DNA of 64,000 bases, from the NCBI GenBank assembly GCA_002029295.1, contig MZGW01000004.1, positions 1 to 64,000 of the forward strand, written 5' to 3'. The first letter of the stretch is position 1. Every line of letters starts with the position of its first letter. Both the position numbers and the translations under genes were made by a program. Origin of the DNA: Alkalithermobacter paradoxus (lineage in GTDB: Bacteria; Bacillota; Clostridia; Peptostreptococcales; Peptostreptococcaceae). Shown piece after piece: positions 1 to 8,761 of the stretch. The notes beneath the pieces are model-generated. The model saw only the letters and a program-made list of their open reading frames with translations, had not been told where the DNA came from and searched no databases.

Positions 1-2
1 AA

Positions 3-296
3 GAAAAGCATGGACTGCGTTATACAACTCTTAGAGGAATAGATAAAGTGCGAATGCAGACCCTGCTTGCTTTCGCATGTCTAAATTTAAAAAAGCTGGC
101 AAATTGGAAGTGGAAAAACTCCAAAAGCCAGCTCTTTTTGCGATCTTTTTTTGTTAGGAAAATACATATTTCCAAATTACAGGATATTTTCTCATGCAAG
201 TTAAAATATTTGCCCTTTCGGGCAGATTGTTTTGTCTACAAACTGAGAAGAATGCAAGAGCATTCTTCTTTTTTTGACAAAATAGATAATAAGTAA
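3..296 (+). mobile_element. IS1182-like transposase, C-terminal part (cut by window edge)
   Basis: An open frame runs in from the left edge and reads EKHGLRYTTLRGIDKVRMQT, then a segment ending in ACLNLKKLANWKW. This is the typical C-terminal end of IS1182-family DDE transposases (HGLRYTRFRG-like, then a conserved NLKKL helix). The tail contains FVYKLRRMQ, also seen near the ends of such proteins. The first ATG in the frame, at 48, is internal, so the gene starts upstream of the window. The right terminal inverted repeat could not be identified. The hairpin at 246-275 lies inside the last codons, so the real stop could be earlier in a decayed copy. Family assignment is by recall of the motif. 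Confidence 0.7.
246..275 (+). terminator. Rho-independent terminator at the end of the transposase frame
   Basis: A perfect 10-bp stem, AGAAGAATGC (246-255) with GCATTCTTCT (260-269), a 4-nt loop and a run of seven T. The T run directly abuts the -35 box of the next promoter. Confidence 0.8.
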
Positions 297-302
297 TATA
301 TT
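274..302 (+). promoter_or_regulatory. Sigma-A promoter for the degS-degU-like operon
   Basis: TTGACA at 274-279, a 17-base spacer and TATATT at 297-302. The -35 box overlaps the T tract of the preceding terminator. Transcription would begin near 310, about 60 bases before the kinase start. Confidence 0.65.
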
Positions 303-369
303 AAAACATCTCGACATATAGTATAATCTTAATACGAATGTCAAATCAGATCTACAAAAGAGGGATAAG

Positions 370-1530
370 ATGGAAAACACTAATACTCTAGGTAATATGA
401 ATAAAGTTATTGATAATATAATTCAATCTGTAAGAAGCGGACAAGATGAGATTTTTTCTATATACGAGAATGCAAAAAATGAGTGCGAGAGAATAAAACT
501 TGAACTACAATTATTTAAAGACAAAGTCGTAGATATAATAAGAGAAGTAGAAATACTAGAAAATGAAGAGAAAAAATGCAGAAATAAATTATTCATAGTT
601 AGTAAAAATTTTGAAAGGTATAGCGAAGAAGACATAAAAAATGCTTACCAAGAAGCTACAGATGCACAAGTAAAACTAATACTAAAAAGAGAAGAAGAAA
701 AAAATCTAGTAAAAGCTAGAAATGAATTAGAGATAAGACTAAAAAAGAATACAGAACTTGTTGAAAAAGCGGAAAATTATATGTACAAAATGAAGTCTGT
801 TATGGATTTTTTAGTTGGAGATCTTCAAAATGTGTCTAAACAATTAAATCTATTAGAAGACAAAAACCAAATGGGAATAAATATAATAAAAGCTCAAGAA
901 GAAGAAAGAAGAAAGATAGTTAGAGATATACACGATGGACCTGCACAGAGTTTAGCTTCCTTAGTTCTTAAATCTGAAATGTTAGAAAAGATAATGGATA
1001 AAGATATTTCTCTACTTAAAGATGAAATAAAAGAGATGAAAAATGTCATAAGAGATACACTGAAAGATGTAAGAAGGATTATGTATGATCTTAGCCCAAC
1101 TTCATTAGACGATTTAGGACTAATTCCTACTATTAGGAGGATTATATCGGATATTACATACGATAGAGGAATAAATATAGATTTGATAGAACTAAGTAAT
1201 GAAAAAATATACAGTCCTTTAGTTAATGTAACTGTTTTTAGAATAATTCAAGAAAGTTTAAATAATGCATGGAAGCATTCAAAATGTAAGAATATAAAAA
1301 TCAAACTTGATATAAATAAAACTAATATATCTGCAATAGTAGAAGATGATGGTATAGGATTTAAGTTGAGTAATGACATAATATCTAAAAATTCATTCGG
1401 AATTAAATTTATGAAAGAAAGAGTGGAGCTTTTAGATGGAAAATTGGGCATACAATCTAAAGAAGGTCAAGGAACAAAAATAATATTTACAATTCCTAAC
1501 AGGGAGGTACGATATGAAGGAAAAGATTAA
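370..1530 (+). CDS. degS: Cytoplasmic sensor histidine kinase, DegS-like
   Basis: A two-component kinase with no membrane segment, 386 residues, close to the length of Bacillus DegS. Residues 1-165 are a charged coiled coil, as in the DegS sensor domain. A HisKA_3 dimerisation segment follows, with the H-box IVRDIHDGPAQSLASL; the phospho-acceptor would be His188. The C-terminal HATPase has the N-box IIQESLNNAWKHSK, a VEDDGIGF G-box and a final GIKFMKERVELLDGKLG segment. The start follows AGAGGGATAAG. The response regulator gene overlaps its 3' end by 17 bases, so the two are translationally coupled. The family assignment is firm. What it senses cannot be read from the sequence. Confidence 0.88.
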   Translation: MENTNTLGNMNKVIDNIIQSVRSGQDEIFSIYENAKNECERIKLELQLFKDKVVDIIREVEILENEEKKCRNKLFIVSKNFERYSEEDIKNAYQEATDAQVKLILKREEEKNLVKARNELEIRLKKNTELVEKAENYMYKMKSVMDFLVGDLQNVSKQLNLLEDKNQMGINIIKAQEEERRKIVRDIHDGPAQSLASLVLKSEMLEKIMDKDISLLKDEIKEMKNVIRDTLKDVRRIMYDLSPTSLDDLGLIPTIRRIISDITYDRGINIDLIELSNEKIYSPLVNVTVFRIIQESLNNAWKHSKCKNIKIKLDINKTNISAIVEDDGIGFKLSNDIISKNSFGIKFMKERVELLDGKLGIQSKEGQGTKIIFTIPNREVRYEGKD

Positions 1531-2167
1531 TGTATTGATAGTAGATGATCATGCACTTATGAGAGAAGGACTAAAAAAGATACTAGAACTTGAGGATAAT
1601 ATAAATATTGTAGCAACAGCTAGTGATGGAGTAGAAGCTATAGAGAAGTTCAAAATACATGATGTAGATGTTGTTCTTTTGGATATAAATATGCCAAACA
1701 TGAACGGAATAGAAACTTTAAGAAAATTAAAATATATGGATTCATCAATCAAAGTAATAATGCTTACTATATATGATGAAAGAGAATATCTATTAGAAAC
1801 ATTAAACTTAGGAGCTAATGGATATATGCTTAAAGATTCAGAATCAGCAAGCTTAGTATCTGCAATAGTTAATGTAAATGATGGAGGAACTTATGTACAT
1901 CCTAATTTAGCTGGAGAGCTTTTCAGAGAAATAAATGTAAAAAGAAGCAGTGGCTGCAAGTGTGGTATAGATAGTTTAACTAAAAGAGAGTACGAAGTTC
2001 TTTGTTGTATAGCTGATGGACTTAGTAATAGACAAATTTCAGAAACTCTTATCATAAGTGAGAAAACAGTAAAAAATCATGTTTCTAGCATACTTAAAAA
2101 ACTAGAACTAGAAGATAGAACTCAAGCTGCAATATATGCATATAAAAATAATGTTAAAAAAATCTAA
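1514..2167 (+). CDS. degU: NarL/DegU-family response regulator
   Basis: Partner of the kinase encoded just upstream. The N-terminal receiver domain has the acidic pocket VDDH near residue 10 and the phospho-acceptor Asp57 in VVLLDINMPNMNG. The conserved Thr and Lys of the receiver lie in MLTIYDE and MLKDSE. The C-terminal LuxR-type helix-turn-helix reads LTKREYEVLCCIADGLSNRQ followed by SEKTVKNHVSSILKKL. Length (217 residues) and layout match DegU/NarL-type activators. An AGGGAGGT ribosome binding site lies inside the end of the kinase gene. The orphan-looking operon gives no hint of targets. Confidence 0.9.
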   Translation: MKEKINVLIVDDHALMREGLKKILELEDNINIVATASDGVEAIEKFKIHDVDVVLLDINMPNMNGIETLRKLKYMDSSIKVIMLTIYDEREYLLETLNLGANGYMLKDSESASLVSAIVNVNDGGTYVHPNLAGELFREINVKRSSGCKCGIDSLTKREYEVLCCIADGLSNRQISETLIISEKTVKNHVSSILKKLELEDRTQAAIYAYKNNVKKI

Positions 2168-2190
2168 CTTGAAATAAGTTAGATTTTTTT
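2155..2190 (+). terminator. Terminator of the degS-degU-like operon
   Basis: AAATCTAACTT (2160-2170) pairs with AAGTTAGATTT (2176-2186), followed by T residues. The stop codon of the regulator lies within the stem. Confidence 0.8.
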
Positions 2191-2205
2191 AAATTGTGAG
2201 AATTG

Positions 2206-2214
2206 TGATATAAT
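2206..2214 (+). promoter_or_regulatory. Extended -10 promoter for the M18 aminopeptidase
   Basis: TGATATAAT at 2206-2214, a perfect -10 box preceded by TG one base upstream. There is no convincing -35 box: the T tract of the previous terminator occupies that place. Confidence 0.5.
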
Positions 2215-2257
2215 AAAAACAATACATAAAAAAATTTTTAGAAGGAGGCAGGGAAAG

Positions 2258-3646
2258 GTGAAATTGACTCATGAATTTAAGAATGCTTGGAACAACCTAA
2301 AAGATGGTGAAATAGAAAGTGTAATGACTTATGGTAAAGAATATATGCACTTTTTAGACAATGGAAAGACAGAAAGGGAATGTGTTAAGGAGATAGTAAA
2401 GCAAGCTAAAGAAAATGGATTTATTTCTATTGATGATGCTATAAAAAATGGAAAAATAGAAAAAGGAGCTAGAATATACGCAGAAAACAAGGGGAAAGCT
2501 GTAGCATTATTTATAATAGGTGAAGAAGAGTTAGAAAAAGGTATGAGAATAGTTGGAGCTCATATAGATGCTCCAAGACTTGATCTTAAAGCGGTTCCAC
2601 TGTATGAAGATGGAAATTTAGCTCTTTTAAAAACTCATTACTACGGTGGAATCAAAAAATATCAATGGACTGCTATACCACTAAGCTTACATGGAGTTAT
2701 ATATAAAGCTGATGGAACTAAAGTTGATATAGTTATAGGAGAAGAAGAAACAGATCCTGTACTTTATATAACTGATTTACTTCCTCACCTTGCTAAAGAT
2801 CAGTATGAGAAAAAATTAGGAGAGGGTATAACGGGAGAAGGACTAAATGTTCTTATAGGACACATTCCTAGCAATCAAGATGAGAAAGATAAGGTCAAAT
2901 ACAATGTTCTAAAACTTTTGAATGATAAATATGGAATAACTGAAGAAGACTTCACTATGGCTGAAATAGAGATAGTTCCTGCAGGGAAATCAAGAGATGT
3001 AGGTATAGATAGATCTATGATTGCAGCTCATGGACATGATGATAGAGTATGCTCTTTTGCTGCATTAAAGGCAATACTAGAAACTGAAAATCCAAAATAC
3101 ACATCTGTAGGGTTGTTTGTTGATAAAGAAGAAGTAGGTTCTATGGGTAATACTGGAATGGAATCTAGATTTTTTGAAAATACAGTAGCTGAACTTATAA
3201 ACCTACAAGGAGATTATAATGATCTAAAAGTTAGAAGATCTCTTGCAAATTCCATGGTGTTATCAGCAGATGTACTTGCTGGATTTGATCCTAATTTCCC
3301 AGATGTTTTAGATAAGAGAAATGCAGCATTCATAGGTCATGGGGTAGTTGTGACTAAGTATACAGGAGTTAGAGGTAAAGCAGGTTCTAATGATGCTAAT
3401 GCTGAGTTCTTAGCTTATGTAAGAAAGATATTTAATGAAAATAACATAACTTGGCAAATAGGAGAACTTGGAAAAGTTGATCAAGGCGGCGGTGGTACTA
3501 TCGCTTATATTTTAGCAAACTACGGAGCAGAGGTAGTAGATTGTGGTGTTCCTATGCTTAGCATGCATGCACCTTTAGAGCTTGTTAGCAAGGTTGATTG
3601 CTACGAAACATATAAAGCGTACAAGACATTTTATAAGGGAGTTTAA
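2258..3646 (+). CDS. M18 family zinc aminopeptidase
   Basis: A cytosolic metallo-aminopeptidase of the aspartyl aminopeptidase/aminopeptidase I family, expected to release N-terminal residues from peptides. Metal-binding signatures are present: AHIDAPRLDLK (His102, Asp104), AAHGHDDRV (near 257-264), DKEEVGSMGNTGMES (Glu291/Glu292) and MHAPLE (His437). The 462-residue length is normal. The start is GTG, preceded by GAAGGAGGCAGGG. It is a single-gene unit between an extended -10 promoter and a strong terminator. In a peptide- and amino-acid-fermenting cell it probably feeds amino acids to catabolism, which is inference. Confidence 0.92.
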   Translation: MKLTHEFKNAWNNLKDGEIESVMTYGKEYMHFLDNGKTERECVKEIVKQAKENGFISIDDAIKNGKIEKGARIYAENKGKAVALFIIGEEELEKGMRIVGAHIDAPRLDLKAVPLYEDGNLALLKTHYYGGIKKYQWTAIPLSLHGVIYKADGTKVDIVIGEEETDPVLYITDLLPHLAKDQYEKKLGEGITGEGLNVLIGHIPSNQDEKDKVKYNVLKLLNDKYGITEEDFTMAEIEIVPAGKSRDVGIDRSMIAAHGHDDRVCSFAALKAILETENPKYTSVGLFVDKEEVGSMGNTGMESRFFENTVAELINLQGDYNDLKVRRSLANSMVLSADVLAGFDPNFPDVLDKRNAAFIGHGVVVTKYTGVRGKAGSNDANAEFLAYVRKIFNENNITWQIGELGKVDQGGGGTIAYILANYGAEVVDCGVPMLSMHAPLELVSKVDCYETYKAYKTFYKGV

Positions 3647-3660
3647 AACTCCCTTTTTTA
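3635..3660 (+). terminator. Terminator after the aminopeptidase gene
   Basis: AAGGGAGTTT (3635-3644) and AAACTCCCTT (3646-3655), followed by T residues. It covers the aminopeptidase stop codon and abuts the end of the convergent LysR gene. Confidence 0.8.
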
Positions 3661-4554
3661 GCTAAAGAAACTAATAACATGATCTATAAATTTCTTCTCT
3701 AGAGGTGTTAATGATTTTCTCTTAGAGTATGCAAGATAAAATTTTCTCTTAAGATTAAGATCTCTGATTTTGTAAGATTTTAGAAGATTAAAATTAATTT
3801 CATCTACAATTGCTTTATTTGAAATTATAGATAGACCTATTTCATGCCTTACCATTTTCTTTATAGCTTCAGAATTTTCTACATGAGCTATGATATTAAA
3901 TTCATCTAAGGACATATTATTTTTGCTTAATTCCGATGTTATAAGCTTTCTAGTAGAAGATCCTTCTTTTCTCATTATTAGATTCTCATTTTTTATATCT
4001 TGTATTTGTACATATCCATTTTCGTTATTTATTTTATGATTATAAGGAGTTATTAAAACCAGTTCATCGCTTATCAAATCGATATACTCTATCTGGCTAT
4101 TTGAGGATTTTCCTCCAACAAATCCAAAACTTATTTTATCAGTTATTATTCCTTCTATAATATCTTGAGAATCACATTGATTTAATATGTACTTTATATG
4201 AGGAAAATCACGGCTGAAAGACTTTAGTATATCAGGGATAACATATCCGTCAGGAATTGAACTAGATGAAATTTCTATAACTCCTTCTATTTTTCCAGCA
4301 TATTCACCTAGATTGTAAAGAGCTCTTTGTTTAGTGTTGATCATATCTAGAGCGTATTCATAAAGTATTTTTCCGGATTTTGTAAGAGATATTCCTTTAT
4401 TACTTCTATTGAGAAGAACAGTTCCTAACTCATTTTCAAGGTTTTGAATATGATTACTTATAGTTGGTTGAGTTAGAAATAGTTCTTTTGCAGCTTTTGA
4501 AAAGCTTTTATATTTTGCAACACAAACAAGTGTTTCTAGTTGTTTGAAATCCAT
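3658..4554 (-). CDS. LysR-family transcriptional regulator
   Basis: A 298-residue DNA-binding regulator. The N-terminal winged helix-turn-helix is MDFKQLETLVCVAKYKSFSK followed by AAKELFLTQPTISNHIQNLE. The remainder is a periplasmic-binding-protein-like effector domain (residues about 90-295). I place the start at the ATG at 4554, because AAGGGGGACAAA lies just before it. A TTG eight codons upstream has no such site. The N-terminus resembles the LysR subgroup that accompanies selenium metabolism in clostridia, but that subgroup call is from memory and weak. It converges on the aminopeptidase gene and is divergent from the AlbA_2 gene, either of which may be its target. Confidence 0.88.
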   Translation of the reverse strand: MDFKQLETLVCVAKYKSFSKAAKELFLTQPTISNHIQNLENELGTVLLNRSNKGISLTKSGKILYEYALDMINTKQRALYNLGEYAGKIEGVIEISSSSIPDGYVIPDILKSFSRDFPHIKYILNQCDSQDIIEGIITDKISFGFVGGKSSNSQIEYIDLISDELVLITPYNHKINNENGYVQIQDIKNENLIMRKEGSSTRKLITSELSKNNMSLDEFNIIAHVENSEAIKKMVRHEIGLSIISNKAIVDEINFNLLKSYKIRDLNLKRKFYLAYSKRKSLTPLEKKFIDHVISFFS

Positions 4555-4673
4555 TTTGTCCCCCTTGCTTGAAATCAATTTAATACGTCAATATAATATA
4601 ATTATATCATATAGTTATAAAAATTATCAAAACATCATAATTTAATGTAAATTAACTCTTTAGGAGGCTTAGG

Positions 4674-5819
4674 ATGTATAGATATAAAATAGAATCCTTG
4701 CTAAAACAAAATGAAGGACCTAAACTTGATTATAAATTAAAATTAAGTGTTGATACTGAGGGAGAAAAAAAGGAAATAGCTAAAGATATAGCCGCTATAG
4801 CAAATACTAATGGTGGAAGAGGATATATAATATTTGGAATAGAAGATAAAAGCAAGGAAGTTGTAGGAGTGGAAAGAAATGATCACATAGAAGAACAAAT
4901 ACAACAAATAATATCTAACAGAATAGACCCTCCTGTACCTATAAGAATGGAATATATAGAACATAAAAATAAAACATTAGGAATACTAACGATATTTAAA
5001 AGCAAACACAGACCACATCAAATAAGGCAAAATGGAACATTTTATATAAGAAGGGGATCTACAACTGATGTAGCAAGAAGATATGAGGTTGCAAATATGT
5101 TTAAGGAAAGTGCTATATTAACATCAGAAATGGTTCCTATATACAACGGCAGAGTAGATGAAATAGATGAAAAGTTAATATACAAATACTGCAATAAGAT
5201 AAATATAAAAGAAGAAATATCACTTCAGCTTCTTGAAAATCTTGGAATATGTGTAAAGACAGAAGAATCTAAATACCATCCTACTTTAGGAGGGATACTT
5301 GTATTTGGAAAGTATCCTCAAAAACACATATTAGGAGCATCTATAAGAGTAAATAACAATATAAATAAAGATAATGTAATTAGAGTTTTCCAAGGAAATA
5401 TTATTTATATGCTAGATGAAGTAGAGGAATATATAAAGTATATTCTAGCAAATTACAATTATCCAATAGATGGACTGTTTGAGTGTATAAGAAACAGTTT
5501 AGTTCATAGAGATTATCTAGACTTAAATAGAGAAATATTAATATATATAGGAACGGATAAAGTAGAAATAAGTAACCCTGGTACATTGACGCATGGAGAT
5601 ACAATAAATTCTATACTCAAAGAAAGAAATCCATCTAGAAGAAACAACTGGATCCACCAAAGACTACTGATTATAGATGATAAAATGAGGTTCCTAGGAA
5701 GTGGCATGGGTCTTGATAAAATAAAGAAATCTTTCGAGGGTGAAGGAAATGTAAGATTTTTCAATGTATATAATAGAAACCTATTTAGAGTAGTACTTCC
5801 AGGAATTAAAAAAAGCTAG
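4674..5819 (+). CDS. AlbA_2 domain / HATPase-like putative transcriptional regulator
   Basis: 381 residues. The N-terminal AlbA_2 (Schlafen-type, divergent AAA_4) domain shows EGPKLDYKLKL, then EIAKDIAAIANTNGGRGYII followed by FGIED. It ends in a segment with RRGSTTDVARRYEV. The C-terminal half has NSLVHRDYLDLNREILIYIG and VEISNPGTL, typical of the HATPase_c_4 domain of this family. Members are often annotated as ATP-dependent or helix-turn-helix-like regulators, and the biochemical role is not settled. RBS TAGGAGG. It is divergent from the LysR gene with about 120 bases between the start codons. Confidence 0.8.
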   Translation: MYRYKIESLLKQNEGPKLDYKLKLSVDTEGEKKEIAKDIAAIANTNGGRGYIIFGIEDKSKEVVGVERNDHIEEQIQQIISNRIDPPVPIRMEYIEHKNKTLGILTIFKSKHRPHQIRQNGTFYIRRGSTTDVARRYEVANMFKESAILTSEMVPIYNGRVDEIDEKLIYKYCNKINIKEEISLQLLENLGICVKTEESKYHPTLGGILVFGKYPQKHILGASIRVNNNINKDNVIRVFQGNIIYMLDEVEEYIKYILANYNYPIDGLFECIRNSLVHRDYLDLNREILIYIGTDKVEISNPGTLTHGDTINSILKERNPSRRNNWIHQRLLIIDDKMRFLGSGMGLDKIKKSFEGEGNVRFFNVYNRNLFRVVLPGIKKS

Positions 5820-5842
5820 ATTGTACAATCTAGCTTTTGATG
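5811..5842 (+). terminator. Terminator of the AlbA_2 gene
   Basis: AAAAGCTAGATTGT (5811-5824) and ACAATCTAGCTTTT (5825-5838) form a perfect inverted repeat over the stop codon. Its arms carry A and T flanks, so it may also stop transcription of the opposing tRNA. Confidence 0.75.
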
Positions 5843-5852
5843 TTTAATAAGT

Positions 5853-5938
5853 TGGTGCCGGTGGTGGGACTTGAACCCACACGGTATTGCTACCAACGGA
5901 TTTTGAGTCCGCCCCGTCTGCCATTCCAGCACACCGGC
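5853..5938 (-). tRNA. tRNA-Leu (CAA)
   Basis: On the minus strand the acceptor stem GCCGGTG pairs with CACCGGC, followed by discriminator A and an encoded CCA. The anticodon stem-loop is GCGGA-CTCAAAA-TCCGT, giving anticodon CAA (codon UUG). The extended variable arm between anticodon and T arms marks a type II tRNA. The T loop reads GGGTTCAAGTCCC. Confidence 0.95.
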
Positions 5939-6002
5939 GATATGTAGTATATTAACATAAAATTTACCAAACATCAATATAAAAATATGATACGTTAGCC
6001 TT

Positions 6003-6029
6003 TTTACATAACTTTTTTTCTGTTATAAT
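6003..6029 (+). promoter_or_regulatory. Candidate promoter of polA
   Basis: TGTTATAAT at 6021-6029 is an extended -10 element. TTTACA at 6003-6008 is a poorly spaced -35 candidate. The first ATG after it in the polA frame lies at 6074, but the ribosome binding site marks 6116. Confidence 0.45.
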
Positions 6030-6115
6030 CTAGTTTAACAAATATATAGGAATTATTTTAAATTTAAACGAAAATGCACAAATTAAGTGTAAAAATAACA
6101 CTAGGAGTTGTTAAT

Positions 6116-8752
6116 ATGGATAAGACGCTTGTTATAATAGATGGGAATAGTTTGATGAATAGGGCTTTTTATGCTCTTCCTGAACTTATGAATAAAGATG
6201 GACTTCATACTAATGCTATATATGGATTTACAACTATGCTATTTAAAATACTGCAAGATTATAATCCAACACATATAAGTGTAGCATTTGATAAAAAAGC
6301 ACCTACATTTAGACACATAGAGTATAAAGATTACAAGGCTACAAGAAAAGGGATGCCAGACGAATTAAGGCAACAAGTTGAGCCACTAAAAGAACTATTA
6401 GATGCTTTTAAGGTACATAGACTTGAAATAGAGGGATTTGAAGCAGACGATATAATTGGCACTATATCTAAGATAGCAGAAGATAGTGGATTTAAGGTTA
6501 TAATTGTAACAGGAGATAAAGATGCTATACAACTTGCATCAAATAATACTACTGTTTTAATAACAAAAAAAGGGCTTACAGACCTTGAAAACTACGATTA
6601 TAGTGGAGTTATAGAAAGATATGAATTAACTCCAAATCAGTTCATAGACCTTAAAGGGCTTATGGGAGATAAATCTGACAATATACCAGGAGTTCCTGGA
6701 GTAGGAGAAAAAACAGGTATAAAGCTTTTGAAAGAATTTGGAAGTATTGAAAATATAATAGAAAATGTAGATAAATTAAAAGGAAGTATAAAAAATAAAA
6801 TACAAGAAAACATTGAAAGTGCTGTCATGAGTAAGCGTCTTGCTACTATTGTTAGAGATATGCCTATAGATGTAGATCTTGAAAATCTTAAAGTAGAAGA
6901 ATATGAATTTGATAAGCTAATAAATCTTTTTAATAAATATGAATTTAACTCTTTAATACCAAGGCTTAAAGCTAAAAGTGATACACAAGAAGTAAAGTTA
7001 AATATTATAAATATGGATGAAAATATAAATGAAATTATAGATGAAATAAAAAATAAAAAGTATCTAACTCTAAAAACAGTATCAAAAAACGGAAATCTAG
7101 TTAATAAGAATATTATATATATGTTTATTACATTAGATGGAGAAAATATATATTATACACAAAGCGAAGATGCTATGTTAAAAATGAAAGAAGTGTTAAA
7201 TTCAAATGAAATTAAAAAGTATGGATATAAATTAAAGGAAGATTATATTAATTTAAGACCATACGATATTGATTTGAATAATCTATCATTTGATATCGAA
7301 ATAGCAGAGTATTTAATAGACTCTACAAGCTCTACTTATACACATGATACTATAAGCACAAAATACCTAGGTCAAAAGGTAATGTCTGAAGAAGAACTTC
7401 TTGGGAAGGGAAAAAACGCAAAGAAGTACGAAGACTTAAACAAAGAAGAATTGACTAATTATTTTGCGAATATATTGAATGTAGTTTTTAAAGTAAAAGA
7501 TAAAATGGAAGAGAAGATAAATAATTTAGACATGAATGAATTATTTTACAATGTTGAAATGCCTTTAGTACAAGTTTTAGGGTTTATGGAGTATGAAGGA
7601 TTTAAGATAGATACAGATAAATTAAAAGAGTTAAAACTAGAATACAGTGATATTATACAAAACCTAGAAAATGACATATATGATTTAGCTAACGAAAAAT
7701 TTAATATTAACTCACCGAAACAACTAGGAGTTATATTATTTGAAAGGCTAAATCTTCCAGTTATAAAGAAAACTAAAACTGGATACTCAACGGACAGTGA
7801 AGTTTTAGAAAGTCTAAAAAAAGAGCATCCGATAGTTGAAAAGATATCTGAATATAGACAGATTGTAAAGCTAAAAACTACTTATGTAGATGGATTACTT
7901 AATATAGTAAATGAAAAAACAGGAAGAATACACTCTTCGTTTAATCAAACTATAACAACAACAGGAAGAATTTCATCTACTGAACCGAATCTACAAAATA
8001 TACCTATAAGGCTTGAAATGGGTAGAAATCTAAGAAAAGTATTTATAGCACAGGAAAACTATAAATTGCTAGACTCAGATTATTCTCAAATAGAACTTAG
8101 GGTATTAGCTCATATCTCTAAAGACAAAAACCTTATAGATGCATTCTTGAACAAAGAAGATGTTCATACTACAACTGCATCGAAAGTATTTGATGTAAGT
8201 ATTGATAAAGTGACAAGAGAAATGAGAGATGCTGCTAAGGCTGTAAACTTTGGAATTGTTTATGGTATAAGTGATTTTGGACTTTCTCAAAATTTAAATA
8301 TACCTGTAAAGAAAGCAAAAGATTATATAGATAGCTACTTTGAGAAATATCCAAAGGTAAAAGAATACATGGATAAGGTAGTAGAAGGTTCTAAGGAAAA
8401 TGGATATGTTACAACTATTTTGAATAGAAGAAGATATATTCCTGAGATTAATTCTAAGAACTTTGTTCTTAGAAACCTAGGCAAAAGACTTGCTATGAAT
8501 ACACCTATTCAAGGAAGTGCAGCAGATATAATAAAAATAGCTATGGTAAATGTATATAAAAAGCTAAAGGAAAATAACTTAAAATCAAAACTTATTCTTC
8601 AGGTGCACGATGAACTTATCATAGAAGTACTAGACGAAGAAATAGATATGGTAAAAGACATTTTAAAAAATGAGATGACAAAAGCATTACATCTAGAAGT
8701 TCCTCTAGATATAGATATTAATTTAGGAAAATCTTGGTATGATACTAAATAG
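6116..8752 (+). CDS. polA: DNA polymerase I
   Basis: Replication and repair polymerase, 878 residues. The start chosen is the ATG at 6116, after CTAGGAG. An in-frame ATG at 6074 has no ribosome binding site. Residues 1-290 are the 5'-3' exonuclease (LVIIDGNSLMNRAF, EADDIIGTI, GLMGDKSDNIPGVPGVG with its helix-hairpin-helix). The middle region corresponds to the 3'-5' exonuclease fold, but the DxE motif is replaced by LTLKTVS, so proofreading is probably lost, as in Bacillus Pol I. The polymerase domain has motif A DSDYSQIELR (near 653), motif B REMRDAAKAVNFGIVYG (near 700) and motif C QVHDE (near 828). coaE follows after 9 bases. Confidence 0.97.
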   Translation: MDKTLVIIDGNSLMNRAFYALPELMNKDGLHTNAIYGFTTMLFKILQDYNPTHISVAFDKKAPTFRHIEYKDYKATRKGMPDELRQQVEPLKELLDAFKVHRLEIEGFEADDIIGTISKIAEDSGFKVIIVTGDKDAIQLASNNTTVLITKKGLTDLENYDYSGVIERYELTPNQFIDLKGLMGDKSDNIPGVPGVGEKTGIKLLKEFGSIENIIENVDKLKGSIKNKIQENIESAVMSKRLATIVRDMPIDVDLENLKVEEYEFDKLINLFNKYEFNSLIPRLKAKSDTQEVKLNIINMDENINEIIDEIKNKKYLTLKTVSKNGNLVNKNIIYMFITLDGENIYYTQSEDAMLKMKEVLNSNEIKKYGYKLKEDYINLRPYDIDLNNLSFDIEIAEYLIDSTSSTYTHDTISTKYLGQKVMSEEELLGKGKNAKKYEDLNKEELTNYFANILNVVFKVKDKMEEKINNLDMNELFYNVEMPLVQVLGFMEYEGFKIDTDKLKELKLEYSDIIQNLENDIYDLANEKFNINSPKQLGVILFERLNLPVIKKTKTGYSTDSEVLESLKKEHPIVEKISEYRQIVKLKTTYVDGLLNIVNEKTGRIHSSFNQTITTTGRISSTEPNLQNIPIRLEMGRNLRKVFIAQENYKLLDSDYSQIELRVLAHISKDKNLIDAFLNKEDVHTTTASKVFDVSIDKVTREMRDAAKAVNFGIVYGISDFGLSQNLNIPVKKAKDYIDSYFEKYPKVKEYMDKVVEGSKENGYVTTILNRRRYIPEINSKNFVLRNLGKRLAMNTPIQGSAADIIKIAMVNVYKKLKENNLKSKLILQVHDELIIEVLDEEIDMVKDILKNEMTKALHLEVPLDIDINLGKSWYDTK

Positions 8753-8761
8753 GAGAACGCT

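Noticed and set aside
423-635. Minus-strand open frame inside the degS-like gene
   Set aside because: Shadow of a coding region rich in Glu/Lys codons; it has no ribosome binding site and a low-complexity Ser/Leu product.
5401-5604. Minus-strand open frames inside the AlbA_2 gene
   Set aside because: Hydrophobic low-complexity products that mirror the plus-strand gene; no start signals.
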